Source of the DNA: Ascaphus truei
Taxonomy: Eukaryota > Chordata > Amphibia > Anura > Ascaphidae
Assembly: GCA_036426205.1 (NCBI GenBank)
Contig: WSYH01002437.1
Coordinates: 1-64,000, forward strand
DNA length: 64,000 nucleotides
Direction: 5' to 3'
In this document: in pieces, positions 9,991 through 22,224 of the stretch
Layout: every line of letters starts with the position of its first letter
Position numbering within the stretch: position 1 is the first letter of the stretch
Program-made: the position numbers and the translations under genes
Notes under the pieces: model-generated
What the model saw: only the letters and a program-made list of their open reading frames with translations
Told to the model about the DNA's origin: nothing
The model's database searches: none

Positions 9991-11525
9991 TATATATTTT
10001 TTGATATGCTTGGATATGATTTGCCCTCACTGCTATCCGCTGTCCGGGGAGCCGGTGCACCTGTCTGGATTCCAATTACGGACTCACTCTCTACGGGAGA
10101 GCGCCTTTAATTTGGCGTGCTGTTCGTGGTTGCAGGACAGCAGAACATTGTGACAATGTCTTTGTACTGCGTAATTAAAAATAAAGAGCGGGGGAAATGT
10201 ACAAATAGCATTTGTATTAAATCCCACATGTAAAAGGGCAATCTCACAGGGGAATTTATTCTGGGCCTTTAAATGTGTTTTCTTTCCCCTTAATCCTCCC
10301 CACCCTTCCCCCCTGTTCTTATCAGAGACCCAATAAAGATAAGGGTGAGGTGAGGGTGGGGGGGGGGGGGGGGGTTGTGACTGTACAAGCACTTGCTGAT
10401 CACACAGTGCCATCACACAGTGACCTCACACTGTGACATCACAGTGACATCACACACAAGTGAGCAGCCAGAGGAAATCACACACCCTCCCAGGTCTCCC
10501 TTTAATTAATAGATGGTATATACTGTATTTATAGGTGTCAGATTTGAGTAAATAGAAGTTACCCAGATGGGACCCTTAAACATGTCACTGAAATGAGTTC
10601 ACGTATATTTGTTACATTGCTATGCGGTGCCTCCGGCAGCGTAGGGGTTAAATATACATATATTTATATTGTCATTTATTTTTTAAATCATGCAAAATCA
10701 CTGAATTGCTTAAAAAGTGGATGCAGCCCCCCTGGCCCGCCCGCGCAGGCTCTCACATTAAGAGACGGTAATGTTTTATAGGAACGCCGTGGACAGCTGC
10801 GCATAATGTAAACCTCAACGGCGCATACTGTAAACCTCAGCGGCGCTTCCTCTGCAGACAGTAACAGTTTATACAGAATACATTGTACCCGGGGTGAGCA
10901 ACAAAGCCGATTTCATTCTGTTTCAAGGTCCAACGTACTCCAGCAATTTGCCATTTCTGCTCAGATGTTGTTATAAACCCGATGGAAAAAAAACACCATT
11001 ATTTCCTGCAAGGAAAAGGGCAGCCATCTTGTTCTATCCCACAAAATAAATAAAAAATAAATAAAGAATAGGCACGTAGGTATTTCTATATCAAAATAAA
11101 AGTACTTAAGTGTCCGTGCACAGTTGGCTGATAACAACACATATGTTTTGCGAAGTAGAGTTGAACCTTTAATTGTATCTCGGAGCTGGCTAGGAAAGTG
11201 ATGGCCGCCGATGGTAAATTTCAGGATATCAGGTCTCTTTTCCTGCAATCAGTGGTACCGAGTAACTCAACGTTTTTTTTTTATCTGCCAAATACAAACT
11301 TCAACATCTTTTTTTTTGTTAGCGAAGGGAATGTATTTTTATTATAAGCGGTGTTCAAAAGCTTTGCTACCGTGTTTAAACTGACTGTTGTTCTCTTGCG
11401 TTCATGCACAGCATTACTACTTTTGAATGCCACACCATTCTCTGTATGTAATAGTCAATAAGGCACTTCTGGAGTGGGTTATCACCATGAACCAGGGTGT
11501 TTGTTTGGGGGGGAGTTGAGAGGTG
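9991..11525. other. No gene; simple-sequence patches
   Basis: A G-run at 10,359-10,375 and a set of cacagtga/gtgacatcaca words at 10,390-10,455 are visible. A short duplication ('aatgtaaacctca-cggcgc') lies at 10,805-10,845. The rest is AT-rich with no recognisable domain in any frame. Confidence 0.4.
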
Positions 11526-11645
11526 GTGCAGCGGCGCGAGGGTAGCGGTGCCCGCGGCGCCTGCTTTTGGTGTGCCGCGGGGGGNNNTGCAGCGGCGCGA
11601 GGGATAGCGGTGCCCGCGGCGCTGCTTTTGGTGTGCCGCGGGGGG
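11526..11645. other. Assembly gap (NNN at 11,585-11,587) flanked by the same sequence twice
   Basis: The ~58 bases before the gap (11,526-11,584, 'tgcagcggcgcgaggg' ... 'gtgccgcgggg') are repeated immediately after it (11,588-11,645) with one insertion and one deletion. This is what is expected when two overlapping contig ends are abutted without merging. Confidence 0.85.
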
Positions 11646-12058
11646 GGGGGGGGGGGGGGGAGGGAGGAGGGAGGTGGCGCGGGGTAGCGGAGAGTGAGTA
11701 ATTTTACTGCTGAGTGGGCGGGCCATTTTGAGAGGTGTGATTGAAGCGGCGACAGGGTAATGCGGAGATTTGCGTGCTGTAACGGAGCGGGTGGGAAGGA
11801 GTGTTCATCGGGCGGGAGGAGGACATTTTGAGTATGATGAGAGGTGAAGTTGGAAATTTTGTGTGCGTAGCGGCGAGAGGGTGAAATTGCTGACGGGAAC
11901 GGGCGGAACGTGGAGTGGGGGCAGCGTGAAGGCGCAAAATTTGAGGGGGTAGCGGCAGACAGGGTGGACTCCGCAGGGGTGACAGTCTCAGGTGACAGTC
12001 TCAGGGTGTGTGTGTGTCAGTGGGGTAGGTGTGTCCGTTTTTAGTCAGCATACCTCTT

Positions 12059-12172
12059 GGCCAATGAGAGTCGTGGGGGAGGCGGGCCATGGGGGCGGCG
12101 GACCGAGGGACCAATGAGAATCCCCACATCTACAAAACAATCAAACACTTTTCAGTTTATATATTATGATCT
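12059..12172. promoter_or_regulatory. Promoter-like cluster: two CCAAT boxes, GC box, TATA-like (copy 1)
   Basis: CCAATGAGA at 12,061 and again at 12,111, a gggggcgg GC-box-like word near 12,091, and tttatatatt near 12,157. Recurs at 30,408-30,528. The motifs are visible; promoter activity is inference. It lies in a G-rich repeat unit (11,683-12,060) that also occurs in part at 29,900-30,030. Confidence 0.35.
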
Positions 12173-13599
12173 ATAAACTGCGTGACTTTCGCAACCCGAC
12201 TCCCCAAAAAGTCGAATAAAGGGGGAACGCCCGCTTTTTGGGGCCAGAACTTCCCAGTGCTACTTTGCTTTCGTCTAAGGCGTTCTCAGTACACCTAACG
12301 GAGTCAGTCAGATGTTGTAGGCCCGTGATGTAATGTTATCTTTTACCCACCCAACGTTATTTAACTAGAATATACGGCGGGAGCACTAGTTTTTAGTTTT
12401 TTCTTTTACTTCTACGTTCTGTAATCACTGGAAGCCTCTAAGGATTATCATAACACCGCACACTGCACAGATGTTCCCAAATTCTCCTCCTCAGCACTAA
12501 CGTAGAAAAAACAAGGCTTCTTTACTTTCCAGCGACCACTCTGCTTTCTCAAAGCTAAGCAGAAAGTAATGTCTAGGCCAGTTAATAAGGTCGGGGGAAA
12601 AAAAAAACCCTAGTGATTCCGCGGAGCTGGGCTTATTATAGCGTATTAGGAGACCTCTGGTAGCAAAGGAACGTTTCAGATGTATCTTCTCGGATTAGCA
12701 CCTCGAGCAAAGGCAAACAGAAACGCATGGTACGTCTTACCAGGCGGTGTTAAGGGGTGTCCCATCGCAGCGCAGGCACGCAGGCGGAAAAAACCTCACG
12801 GGAATGAAAATCTATGCATATGAATTGGGCTGCAATTCGAGTTATGGATGTCTGCACCGCGCCGACAATGAGCACAGCGCTGTACAAAAGGACAGCAATG
12901 GGAATATTTAATATATTGCCAATGCTTTGGGGGCTTTTTTATAAAAACAATGCATTTTTTTCTTTTTTTAAAGTCCCAAAGCGTTTACCAGGAAAGATAT
13001 TTGGGGATATCTGTCTCGTTTACAATGGGGCAGGGTATGTATTCATTATTGCGCATGTGCTGCAGCTTGCAGTATACCCGGCACTCGTGCTGTACAAAGT
13101 CACAACTGTACAGACACAATGCCGGACATGAGAAATTGAAATGTTGTGCCTGTGGCAAAGGGAAACTTGTCGCGTGGATTTGGCACTGGAGTTTGAAAGA
13201 GGTCCTCCTACTTCAAAGGCCAGCGCCTTTTGTTATGTCACTAAGAAGGCCCGATAGGCCAGGGAGCGCGGCCTCTGTATATGGGGATGGAATTTTCGGC
13301 TTCTCCCCCCAAATTTTGCCACCCTAGGTCCGGCCATAACGGGACATCTGCCACTGTTGCATACCCAAGGCTGTAAGACTAAAGGCTAATCTTAAATGGA
13401 AAGACAACCCCAAGATCTAATAGGGGTTGATGTTTTACAGCAGGTGGGAGAGTGGGCAGGCACGGTGGGCTGAGTGGGTCTGATCTGTGGTCAGATCCTA
13501 TGTTTTCTAGGCCTTACAAGTACAATAATGTAAAAAAAATCGCTCTCCTACATTGGACACAGATGTTTAGGGAGGGAAAGGTTTTTTTTAACATAGGGG
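12173..13599. other. Non-coding, duplicated at 30,529-31,974
   Basis: Contains a 10-bp stem ccccaaaaag/ctttttgggg at 12,202-12,243. Short frames are interrupted differently in the two copies by indels, which argues against a conserved protein. No feature recognised. Confidence 0.45.
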
Positions 13600-13924
13600 T
13601 TGAAGCATGGGGTCTCCGGATCTGAACCCCATTAATTTCAGCCCCGTGGCCCCCTGCTTCCAGAGTAACAGACCTCCGAAAGGGGCGCCGGTTAGCCGCT
13701 CCGCTTGCAGGGATCACGTAATGGCGGAGTTTCAAAGCCCACGCACCCTGCCGGCCAATAGGAAGCGTGACATCATCCTGGGCGACTTCCTATTGGCCGC
13801 GCGTGACACGGGAGCTTTACATTTTGCTGAGATACCGGCGCCCTCTTTGGAGGTCTGTATCTTGTGAAGTAGGGGTCCGGAGCTGAAATTAACGGGGTCC
13901 AGCTCCAGAGACCCCCTGCTTCAA
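13600..13924. mobile_element. Foldback MITE family G, copy 1a
   Basis: Starts ttgaagcatgggg and ends with ccccctgcttcaa, with an inner inverted pair (gctgaa/ttcagc forms) at both ends. The centre holds ggccaataggaag and its complement, a 13-bp inverted repeat in which two CCAAT words face each other across ~20 bp. Same family as 20,917-21,240 and their duplicates. No protein. Confidence 0.8.
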
Positions 13925-15520
13925 CACTGTGTTGAAATTTTTTTTATAATGAAGACAAATAGTGCAATAATACGCTTTTTTAATAACTCTGCAGAGTTCC
14001 CAAGAGTTTATACCTGACAATATTTGATCATATCATGTTGTGCAGGTGACGAGTTCTAAGCAATTTAACGCATCATTTAACGCAGCAAAACCCAACTGTT
14101 TATTTACTGAATTTTAATGGGAGGGGGAGGGGTCTATTTTCAGCTTCACGTACATCCTGGATCCTGAGATACCAGTTTATTTGGCTTGTGTTTCCCCTTT
14201 CCGGGAAATCAAAATGGCCGCCAAATCTTGCCGGTCCCGTGGCATTCCTATTTTGCGACCATTTAAATGTCCAATGTGTAACACTGGTGGTATCTGGGCG
14301 GGGTAGTGGGTCTCTAGGGCCAAAAAAATGGCGCGGGTTTAGCTCCAGAGGGCAATTAGGGCGGATCGCGGCTTTCAGCGTTTGCATGCCGGACCGGCTA
14401 CGGGTGTCAGTATGCCATCGCGATCATGTGACCGCGCCCCAGGAGAGCAGAACGCCATTCCGCCTAGAAAACAAGCAAAAAAAACCCTAACGAACCACAA
14501 CGGGTCAGGGGGCGCTGGAGTGCGGGCCTTACAACATGCTGGCTACGCCGTGTGCCTGGTTCTGTTCGGAGTCGGCGGCTTATATTTAAAAAGTGAATCC
14601 GCAGACTTTAGCACGGAGTAATGATTGAGACGCGGTTACACGTGCAACGTGTTTGTAGTTCAGGGGTGGCGGTTAAAGATGGATTTGCTTCTTATGGGAA
14701 GAGTGTGGCGCGTTTTAACCCATTCTGTGCTGGAGGAGCCAGCATCAGAAGGGGGTTTACGGAGGAGTCTGGCTGGGGGTAAGTAATTGGAGGTATTTTT
14801 TGATGTATGGGATGTTAGGGTGAAACTGTCAGCTCCTTCTATGCTACGGTTCATTTTTTTCACTGCAGACACCCACATGTCCTTAACTGAAATCAGATGG
14901 TCATTTTCATTACGCAGCAGGGGATGCAGGATCGTCGCCCACTCCCTCCCTCCGCAAACCATTAGTGGTTAGAAAAACCCAAGCAGGGGAGGGAGGGGGG
15001 GGGGTTAACCCTTGCTGCTGCTAGTTTGATGGGACATAGCAAAATAGTAGCGGTTCTCAGCGTTGAACAAGAAATGTGTGAAACTTTTTCCCCGAGTTGT
15101 TGGCGCGCCTGCGAAATGGCCAATTGTCCCTTTTTTTTAGAAAGTCGGTAGTCACAGCCTCAATGCGCATGTCCATTTTGTTTATTGTGCTAACTCTCAC
15201 CCAGAACCCTCCCCCCATCCCACCCCCCACCAGCACTATTCCAGGTTCCGGATGGGAGTTAAACGCATTATAATGGTGACAAAACTGCAAAATGATGGTG
15301 GAAATGTGTGATTTCTGAGAACTTTTTAGCCTTTAAAATATTTCGCAACCGGGTTTGTCACAAATCGAATTGGTACAAATTAAAAAAAAAACGATAAAAA
15401 AGTTCACAAAAGGTTTTTTCCGTCTCGAAGCTCAACACCCTCTGAGAAATGCTTCTAACCAGAACTGTGATCTTGTCCAATCAGAGCATCCTTTTGACAC
15501 TAGACTAGTGTGGTTTTATT
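13925..15520. other. Non-coding, duplicated at 32,304-33,913
   Basis: Includes 'aatggccgccaaatcttg' (14,213), a gttaaccc-rich stretch near 15,003 and a C-rich stretch at 15,205-15,230. Open frames differ in length between the two copies. No gene recognised. Confidence 0.45.
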
Positions 15521-15727
15521 CAGGCGGTCCGCGTATCCACCGGGACCCGTTCTGGAAGTAGCGCTGGATAGTGAAAACCGTTGTAAGTGAGTCCCATGGT
15601 AATCAGTGGCGGTGAGCGTCGGATAACACATCCAGGCGTAGGATAACGCATTCGGCGTCGAAAAATGGCCCTTGCATTGGATATGCCATTCGTTGTAAAG
15701 TGAAACGTTGGATAACGAGAACGACTG
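15521..15727. mobile_element. Tigger/pogo-like MITE T1, copy 1
   Basis: Starts caggcggtcc and ends ggataacgagaacgactg, the inverse of the start in copy 2 form (caggcggtcctcggttatcc). Flanked by T-rich/TA sequence. CAG termini with a TA-type target fit pogo/Tigger MITEs. The interior repeats ggataac words. Non-autonomous, 207 bp. Confidence 0.7.
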
Positions 15728-16129
15728 TACTAGGAATTGTTGCGGAACTGCAATAAATTGATTGGCTCAGGCCATTGGCACACTTACGCCCCAATAAACT
15801 TTGACATGCCCTTGGAATGTTCCATCCACTACAATTTGCGGGGCGTACAACTTACTTTTCCAGGTGAGCTTTACGGAGCGGCTGAGAAATCCCCTGCCTT
15901 TTGGAAAAATAAAGCATTAAAACTCACGTCGCCAATTAAAAATGCAAACTAGGCAATGCAATGTCAGCAACTGATTATTGGAGAATATCTAAAATATCTA
16001 TTCCTACACCTCATATTAAAGCAGCAATCCCGTCAAATTTTTTTGTAACCCCCCCTCCTGCCTTTTTTATTTACATGGAGGGGACCAGTGGGTTCCCCAG
16101 CTGGCAGAAGCTCTGGGGATCCCCTTGAA
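15728..16129. other. Non-coding, duplicated at 34,124-34,535
   Basis: AT-rich with no recognisable feature. Confidence 0.4.
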
Positions 16130-16408
16130 CAGGGGTGCCCTATCCAGTCCTCAAGCCCCCCCTCCCTCCCCCAACAGGTCAGGTTATCAGGATATCCCTG
16201 CTTCAGCACAGGTGGCTCAATCAGTACCTGCTTCAGCAAGGTGGCTCAATCAGTCCCTGCTTCAGCACAGGTGGCTCAATCAGTCCTACTTCAGCACAGG
16301 TGAATCGTCTTGACTGAGCCTCTGATTGAGCTACCTGTGCTGAAGCTGGGATATCTTGAAAACCTGACCTGTTGGGGCGGGCTTGGGACTGGAGTTGAGC
16401 ACCCTTAC
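16130..16408. mobile_element. Palindromic MITE family P, copy 1a of duplication
   Basis: The left arm holds four successive 'cttcagca...ggtggctcaatcagt'-type modules and the right arm only one, so the arms are unequal. The same expansion is present at 34,536-34,819. Confidence 0.85.
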
Positions 16409-16700
16409 CCTAGAACAAGCACGTTTACAGTCCCCTCAGGGGAAACAAAATGAGGGTTTAAATCTCCCGTGTCATGCGATCCAATAGGAAGCTGCCACAT
16501 CATCAGTTGAATCGTCCTATTGGCGTGTATGATGCGGGCAGATTTAAATACCAACGGATTACCGGTGTTACTTTTACCAGTAGTGTCTCTGGAGCCAGGG
16601 GGGCCCACGACCTGAAAGAATTCAGTTCAGCTCCAGGGACCCCAAAATGGGAAGTTGGGGGTTGCTGTTTAACCACTTGTTGGCTTTGTAAAATACAGAT
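16409..16700. mobile_element. CCAAT-dyad MITE related to family G (copy 1)
   Basis: Contains inverted ccaatagga (16,490) and tcctattgg (16,513) words and, at its end, the gctccagggacccc motif typical of family G. Duplicated at 34,820-35,115. Ends not sharply defined. Confidence 0.45.
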
Positions 16701-16972
16701 GCAGCCACGAGTATCCGAACCCCTGCCTTAGAAAATCTGGGACAATGCCCCAGGAAAGCTGCAACATTTCTGCAGACAGACTAATGGCCCATCGGATTAA
16801 AACAGCGGGGGTCCCTGCAGTCCCATTGAAACTGAATGAGAACTGCGAGGGACCCCGCTGGTGTTAATCCAATGGGCCATTAGTTGTCTGCAGAAAATGT
16901 ACAGAAATGTTGGCATCATTACTCGGAGATTGCCCCAGATTCAAAGGCAAGTGTTCGGATACTCGTGGCTGC
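16701..16972. mobile_element. Foldback transposon with ~47-bp TIRs (copy 1)
   Basis: The outer inverted repeats begin gcagccacgagtatccgaac and extend through aaaatctggg. An inner inverted pair is built around tctgcagacagactaatggccca. The whole element is therefore almost a hairpin. Duplicate at 35,116-35,389. No transposase. Family unknown. Confidence 0.85.
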
Positions 16973-17394
16973 ATCGCTACTGCACTGGTAAACAGGCTAC
17001 GTGCTTCCTGCGGTCAGGAGGCAGCCATCTTTATTGCGTGATTCCGTTATGAGCATCACATTATTGGAGTCTAGCTGTTGTTCAGCTTGGGCCTCTTTTC
17101 TTTCTTCCTCTCACCACCAGCGTTTTGCAAAGGACAGGAGGACGGGCTCCTGCTGCTGTGCCATGAGACGGGGTTTCTCACACGAATCTCAGTGCATGGC
17201 AGCCCCGGGTGATACGTTGTGACGACCGTCTGATGCAGCAGAATATAGTCATTAAGTGAACACTTCGGTTTGTATAGAAGATCACAGGATACATTTCTAA
17301 CGGGGTATTGTCAGGAGGTTAAAAATCAATCTGAATCTTTGATTTCGTGGATTTCGGGTCAAGTTACAGCAAATAAAAAGACCCCGTGTATGTG
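16973..17394. other. Non-coding, duplicated at 35,390-35,815
   Basis: No recognisable domain; frames change between copies through indels. Confidence 0.4.
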
Positions 17395-17878
17395 TGTATA
17401 TCTTTATTTATATCGCGCCATCCTGGTACACGGCGCTTTACACGTGATACAGGCATACCCCGTGTTTAAGGACACTCACTTTTAGTACACTCGCGAGTAA
17501 GTACATCTCGCTCAATAGGCAAACGGCAGCTCAGCATGCGCCAGTCAGCACGTCCTGAACAGCAATACCGGCTCCTACCTGTACCGAAGCTGTGCGCAAG
17601 CCGGGGAGACTATAGAGCCTGTTCCACAGCGCGTTATTTACATCAGTTATGCACGTATATGACGATTGCAGTACTGTACATGCATCGATAAGTGGAAAAG
17701 GTAGTGCTTCACTTTAAGGACATTTTCATTTCATACACGTCCGGTCCCATTGCGTACGTTAATGCAGGGTATGCCTGTACGTGACATATTAATATAAACA
17801 CAATGGAATAAGGGCTTGAGCCATTAAAGTAATTTAGGAAAAGGAAGGCCCTGCTCCGAAGAGCTTACAATCTACGTG
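17395..17878 (-). mobile_element. L2-type LINE 3' tail (copy 1), interrupted by a Tigger-like MITE
   Basis: Minus-strand tail: 'tttatttatatcgcgcca' at 17,404 on the plus strand is the complement of the usual 3' end, and 'ccgaagagcttacaatcta' near 17,856 is the inner part. The two halves are split by the MITE at 17,450-17,777. Non-coding remnant. Confidence 0.75.
17450..17777. mobile_element. Tigger/pogo-like MITE T2 nested in the L2 tail (copy 1)
   Basis: Termini caggcatacccc and gggtatgcctg are inverted. In the better preserved copy 2 a TA duplication flanks both ends. Confidence 0.85.
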
Positions 17879-17881
17879 AGC

Positions 17882-18002
17882 CATTGCCAGCACATTCACA
17901 TACCTCCGACAGCTCTGCAACCCTGCCTTTCCCCATTATCTCTGAGCGTCCGCTGCAGCCAGGGATTGGGAAATGACATGCAACTGAGCACGACAGAATC
18001 AG
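17882..18002. repeat. Interspersed repeat R1, second copy
   Basis: Same landmarks as 95-236, ending gggaaatgacatgca. Lies immediately next to the L2 tail. Confidence 0.65.
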
Positions 18003-19371
18003 GTTCGAAACGGTAAATGCAATAGAGGCTTAATTAGAACGAACAAAGACTTTTCTTTTTTTAGGATTTTTTACAATTATAGCAGTTATCTCGTTTGCTC
18101 GCTCTTAGAAAAAACGCAGTCCTGACGTAAGCGGTTTTCCTGAGTACGTCTGCGCTCCAGCTGACTCGTGATACATTTATTCCCATATTTGATCAAAGCT
18201 CGGTACGCGACAAGCAAAATGCGTTGCGTCCATGTAGTATTGTCCTCAGATACCCTAGAACTCGCCTGTACATTCTCCATTAGAGGCAGGAGGGGACAGG
18301 CAGTAGGAACTACACGCAGTAGTTTCCAGGGGCATGGTAACAGACGTGCTATCCCGATGGTGCATGATCAGACGGCTATTGGCAAGGAGATTAATGTGAC
18401 TTCTTAACCACAGCGTCAAAAAACCAACCACCGTCAGATAACCAGAACACTCTGGGGAGACTGGTTTCTCGCGCGACATTGCTCTCATATTTTGGTTGTG
18501 GCACCCGACATTCATCATGAGGCGATGAGTAAGAAGAACACGGAGAAGACTGGATCAGAACCCATCCCATATCCAGGAGCCTCTGCAGTCAATCGGAGTC
18601 TGTGTTGAATGGTTCTTAGTAGTGGAGTGGAACACCCAAACATTAGAAGGTGGATTAACACCAATGTACGCTTGCATCGGTTCAGTCAAACTCATAACGA
18701 ACCACCAACACCTTAAACATCCTTTCGCTCTCTCTGAAATCCCAGCTGATCATGCGTACATAATACTATGGTACTTTATACCATACATATACACTCTCTA
18801 ACATTAAAAAACATAGAATGAGTGTAACTGCTCTGAGAGTATTTCATTCTTTTTTTAATAAATATATGGCCAAACGAGAATGATGGTGGCTAGGAAGATG
18901 ATATGTCTTCACAATTACAGCGTTATTGAAGTGGAACCCCTGCCGACCGTATCACAGGTGGAAAACAAATAGCGTAGGATGGAAACATTGGAAGGTTGTT
19001 GGAACAGCTGGACGGTTGTTGCAACAGCTGGAAGGTGGTGGAACAATCAGATGGAGAATTACAGTAGTTGAGGTGACCTATCAATTTGGACGCTATAAGC
19101 CTCTTAATGCTAAGAAATTCTCCTGGTCAACAGCAGTCCCTGGCAAGAGTCAGCAGCACCTATACTGTAGACCCCCAAGACAGCTGGTTCTAGAGGGAGG
19201 CAGCAGGTTGAGCCTGTCCAGGTTACGTGGGTTACATTGGTTTGATGAAGATTTGAAAGGCTGAATTGGACGGCTCCATGCTTGGACGCTCGCTAATCGG
19301 AGTGAAACTTCTCTGTGGCACCTACAGAAATTGTGATGGGTTAAAATCTGCATGGGGATGGAAATCTGTCA
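18003..19371. other. Non-coding, duplicated at 36,437-37,821
   Basis: Contains a tandem pair of ~21-bp units with cagctg (18,998-19,040, 'ggaacagctggacggttgtt'). Nothing else recognised. Confidence 0.4.
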
Positions 19372-19429
19372 CGGAAGTGACGTAATGGGCTGCTGGTGGT
19401 TGCGCATGCGCAGACACAGGAATAAAAGG
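19372..19429. promoter_or_regulatory. ETS/CRE + NRF1-like + TATA-like cluster (copy 1)
   Basis: cggaagtgacgtaa (19,372-19,385) fits the known ETS-CRE composite. tgcgcatgcgca (19,401-19,412) fits NRF1. aataaaagg (19,421-19,429) is TATA-like. Identical in copy 2 at 37,822-37,880. No open reading frame follows, only a CA array. Function is inferred. Confidence 0.4.
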
Positions 19430-19467
19430 AAGTGACAATGCAGTGAAGTATGCGCGTGCCATAAGCG

Positions 19468-19771
19468 GCTAGAGACACACACACAGGCACAATACAGAGG
19501 GCACACACACATACAGAGACACACACACACACACACACACCAACACACACACAGAGACACACACACACAGAGACAAACACACACACAGAGACACAAACAG
19601 ACACACAAACACACACAAGACAACCACACATACAGAGACACACACCACAGGCACACTACAGAGAAGCACCACAACACATACAGAGACACACCACACCACC
19701 ACACACACATACAGAAGACAAACAACACACAACACACACACACATACAGAGAGACACACACACCATACAGA

Positions 19772-19812
<41 letters not shown>

Positions 19813-19985
19813 CACACACACACACACACACACACACAACACCCACACACACACCACACAACACACACACACATATACAGAGACACAACACACACACATA
19901 AGAGACACACTACACACCACACATACAGAAGACACACATCAGAGACACACACAATACACAGAAACACATACAGAGACACACACCG
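19468..19985. repeat. (CA)n / acatacagaga microsatellite array (copy 1)
   Basis: Mixed CA runs with a recurring catacagagacac unit. The long cysteine/valine-rich minus-strand frames across it are translations of the repeat. Copy 2 equivalent is 37,925-38,346, which is cleaner and shorter. Confidence 0.95.
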
Positions 19986-20916
19986 ACATTATATAACTAA
20001 TAGCACAGGAGTTAAACAGACACACAAATCAAATTACTTTGTAATTCATGAGGCTTACGTGCAAAATATTCATAACTAATCATGTTTTAAAACATATTTA
20101 GATGCACCAAACAGAAAAATACAGTCATTTGGGTTAAGCAGAGTTGATGCTTGTTGAGACACCAACGTCAGAGGCTAGGGAAAAGGAAATTAGCCACAAA
20201 TCCGATTAAAAACAGCACTTTGGGGTGCATAGAAGGATTCAGACCATCTGCATTCGCCATGCTGCCTTTTTTTTTTTTTTTTTTTCACTTCCCCCTATGT
20301 TTAACTAGACAACCCACAAAAAAAGAATATCAACTTTATTTGGCTTCTGTGCTTTCCTGCCTTCGGGGACTGAAGAAATTGTACTGTACGGCCATTGTTC
20401 TGACAGCTCTTTTACTCAATTAAAACAATTCATTTCACTACACCGGGCATCCGGTCAAACAGAGACCTGTCTTCAGCCCGGCCTGCTTGATAAATACACA
20501 GTGTTTCATCACTCGGGAATTACATTCAGAGCGGGTTGTCCAACACCAGAAGCAGTTTCCTCGGGTAAACCTCACTGCCTCATCAAAACTGTTCTTGTTC
20601 TCGCTTCCTTGTTATAAGTCTGGCGTGTTCTTATCTGCTGCTCCAACTTCATATATACAAGTTTTATGGACATTAAATATATAACGTCAACAGCGCGCAA
20701 AGCTGGCGGCGGAGATTGTAAACACCGGGTGGGGGGGGGGGGGGGGGCTGGGTAACGCGACGAAAATGGAGCAAATCTAAATACAGTATATGGCACTGGT
20801 ATCAAAGAATGCCTATAATCTCATTGCTATCCATAGAAGACCTTATTAAATAGACCTGTAATATGAATTCATCAAAGCGATTTATTTGCAAAGTTTTAAT
20901 GTTTTTTTTTAAAGTA
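19986..20916. other. Non-coding, duplicated at 38,347-39,291
   Basis: Has a T-run at 20,267-20,285 and a G-run at 20,730-20,747. No feature recognised. Confidence 0.4.
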
Positions 20917-21240
20917 TTGAAGCAGGGGAGAGCTGAACCCCATTTATTTCAGCTCTGGGGACCCCCTGCTTTCGAAGACACTTAGCTCTGTAGGGGGCGC
21001 CGGTAGGCTTGCAGGGTTAACATTACAGTCGCTTTTAGAAGCTCCGGCTTCCTGCGGCAATGGGAAGACGTGATGTCATCCCGGTGCGGCTTCCTATTGG
21101 CCCGCGTGACGCGGGGGCTTTAAACTTTAAAGCTCAGCGGAGCTTGCTACCGGCGCCCCACGGAGGAATAATCTCGGGAAGCAGGGGGACCCCGGAGCTC
21201 CAAATTACGCGGGTTCAGCGTCCAGAGACACCTGCTTCAA
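20917..21240. mobile_element. Foldback MITE family G, copy 1b
   Basis: Begins ttgaagcagggg and ends acctgcttcaa. Internal 'cggcaatgggaag' and 'cttcctattggccc' give the opposed CCAAT pair, partly broken here and better preserved at 39,292-39,618. Confidence 0.8.
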
Positions 21241-21866
21241 TCCTGTGTGGGGGAAAAAAAATATATATTATTTTGTCATGCATTTGAATGAACCTGATGT
21301 CGCGCCATAAAAGCGGCAATTCCCCCCAAATCCGAAAAGTTTACAGCAGCATTCAACCAGCTTCCCGCTGCTGGGAGATTTTAAACCTCCATTTGTTTAC
21401 CCGACTGGGAAGCTAACGGGGCGGCAACCTTGGGAAGGTAAGAATCTCGGAGGGGGAAGTAAGGGAGTCCCCGCAGCTGAATGAAGGATGGTTTCAAGTG
21501 GGAGACCCCTAGGCGTTTAACTCCTACAATAGTTCATATCTTGCCTCTGAGCATGTCCTGCACTCAGCACGGGCTGTGCTTAAATCTGTGTATTCAGTTT
21601 TTAAAACACTAGTATTCCAAACAGTCTGTCGCTTGTATTTTTGTTGTTGGGTTGTTTAAAAAATGGCTGACGATTTCCTGCCCTCCTAAAAGCAATCGTT
21701 TTTCGTCCTCCTACTAATAAAATCCCGGTTACTGATCGGTTAAAGAGACAAAACAAGAACACTCGGACCACTTCCGCCCAGCGCCAATCTGTGACGTGGT
21801 GGGAGCGAGTACGGAGGAGCGTGCAACTTTCAACGATTGGGTGGGGGCTAGTGTCTACCTCTAATG
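21241..21866. other. Non-coding, duplicated at 39,619-40,231
   Basis: No gene or repeat recognised. Contains 'aaaatggctgacgatttcct' near 21,660. Confidence 0.4.
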
Positions 21867-22092
21867 CAGGGGTGGGGGTCTCAACTCCAGTTACTCAAGC
21901 CCCCCCCTAACAGGTCAGGTTTTTCAGGATATCCCAGATAGCAACAGGTAACTCATATCAGAGCTCAGTCGAGACTGATCACACCTGTGCTGAAGCTGCG
22001 GACCTGACTGAGCCCCACCGTGCTGAAGCAGAGATATCTTGAGAAAACCTGACCTGTTGTTGGCCCTTGAGGACTGGAGATGCCCACCTCTG
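21867..22092. mobile_element. Palindromic MITE family P, copy 1b
   Basis: Begins caggggtggg, ends tgcccacctctg. The arms contain errors relative to copy 2 (40,232-40,450), for example 'gatagcaacaggtaactc' where the other has 'gcttcagcacaggtaactc'. Confidence 0.8.
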
Positions 22093-22224
22093 GTTTTTAG
22101 AGCATAAAAGGGATTTACTGAGAGACTAAAACACTTTGGCATTGTATGCTGGCGCCCCTATTGAAATTTCGAGTTGTATTTCAGTTATTGTGGGTTTGCC
22201 CATTTGGGCAATATCCCTCTAATG

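Noticed and set aside
12814..13327. 105- and 125-codon frames as possible exons
   Set aside because: The corresponding frames in copy 2 are shorter and shifted by indels, and no domain or splice pattern is recognisable.
16088..16317. Short frames with 'QVAQSVPASA' repeats
   Set aside because: They are translations of family P MITE modules and recur wherever that MITE occurs.
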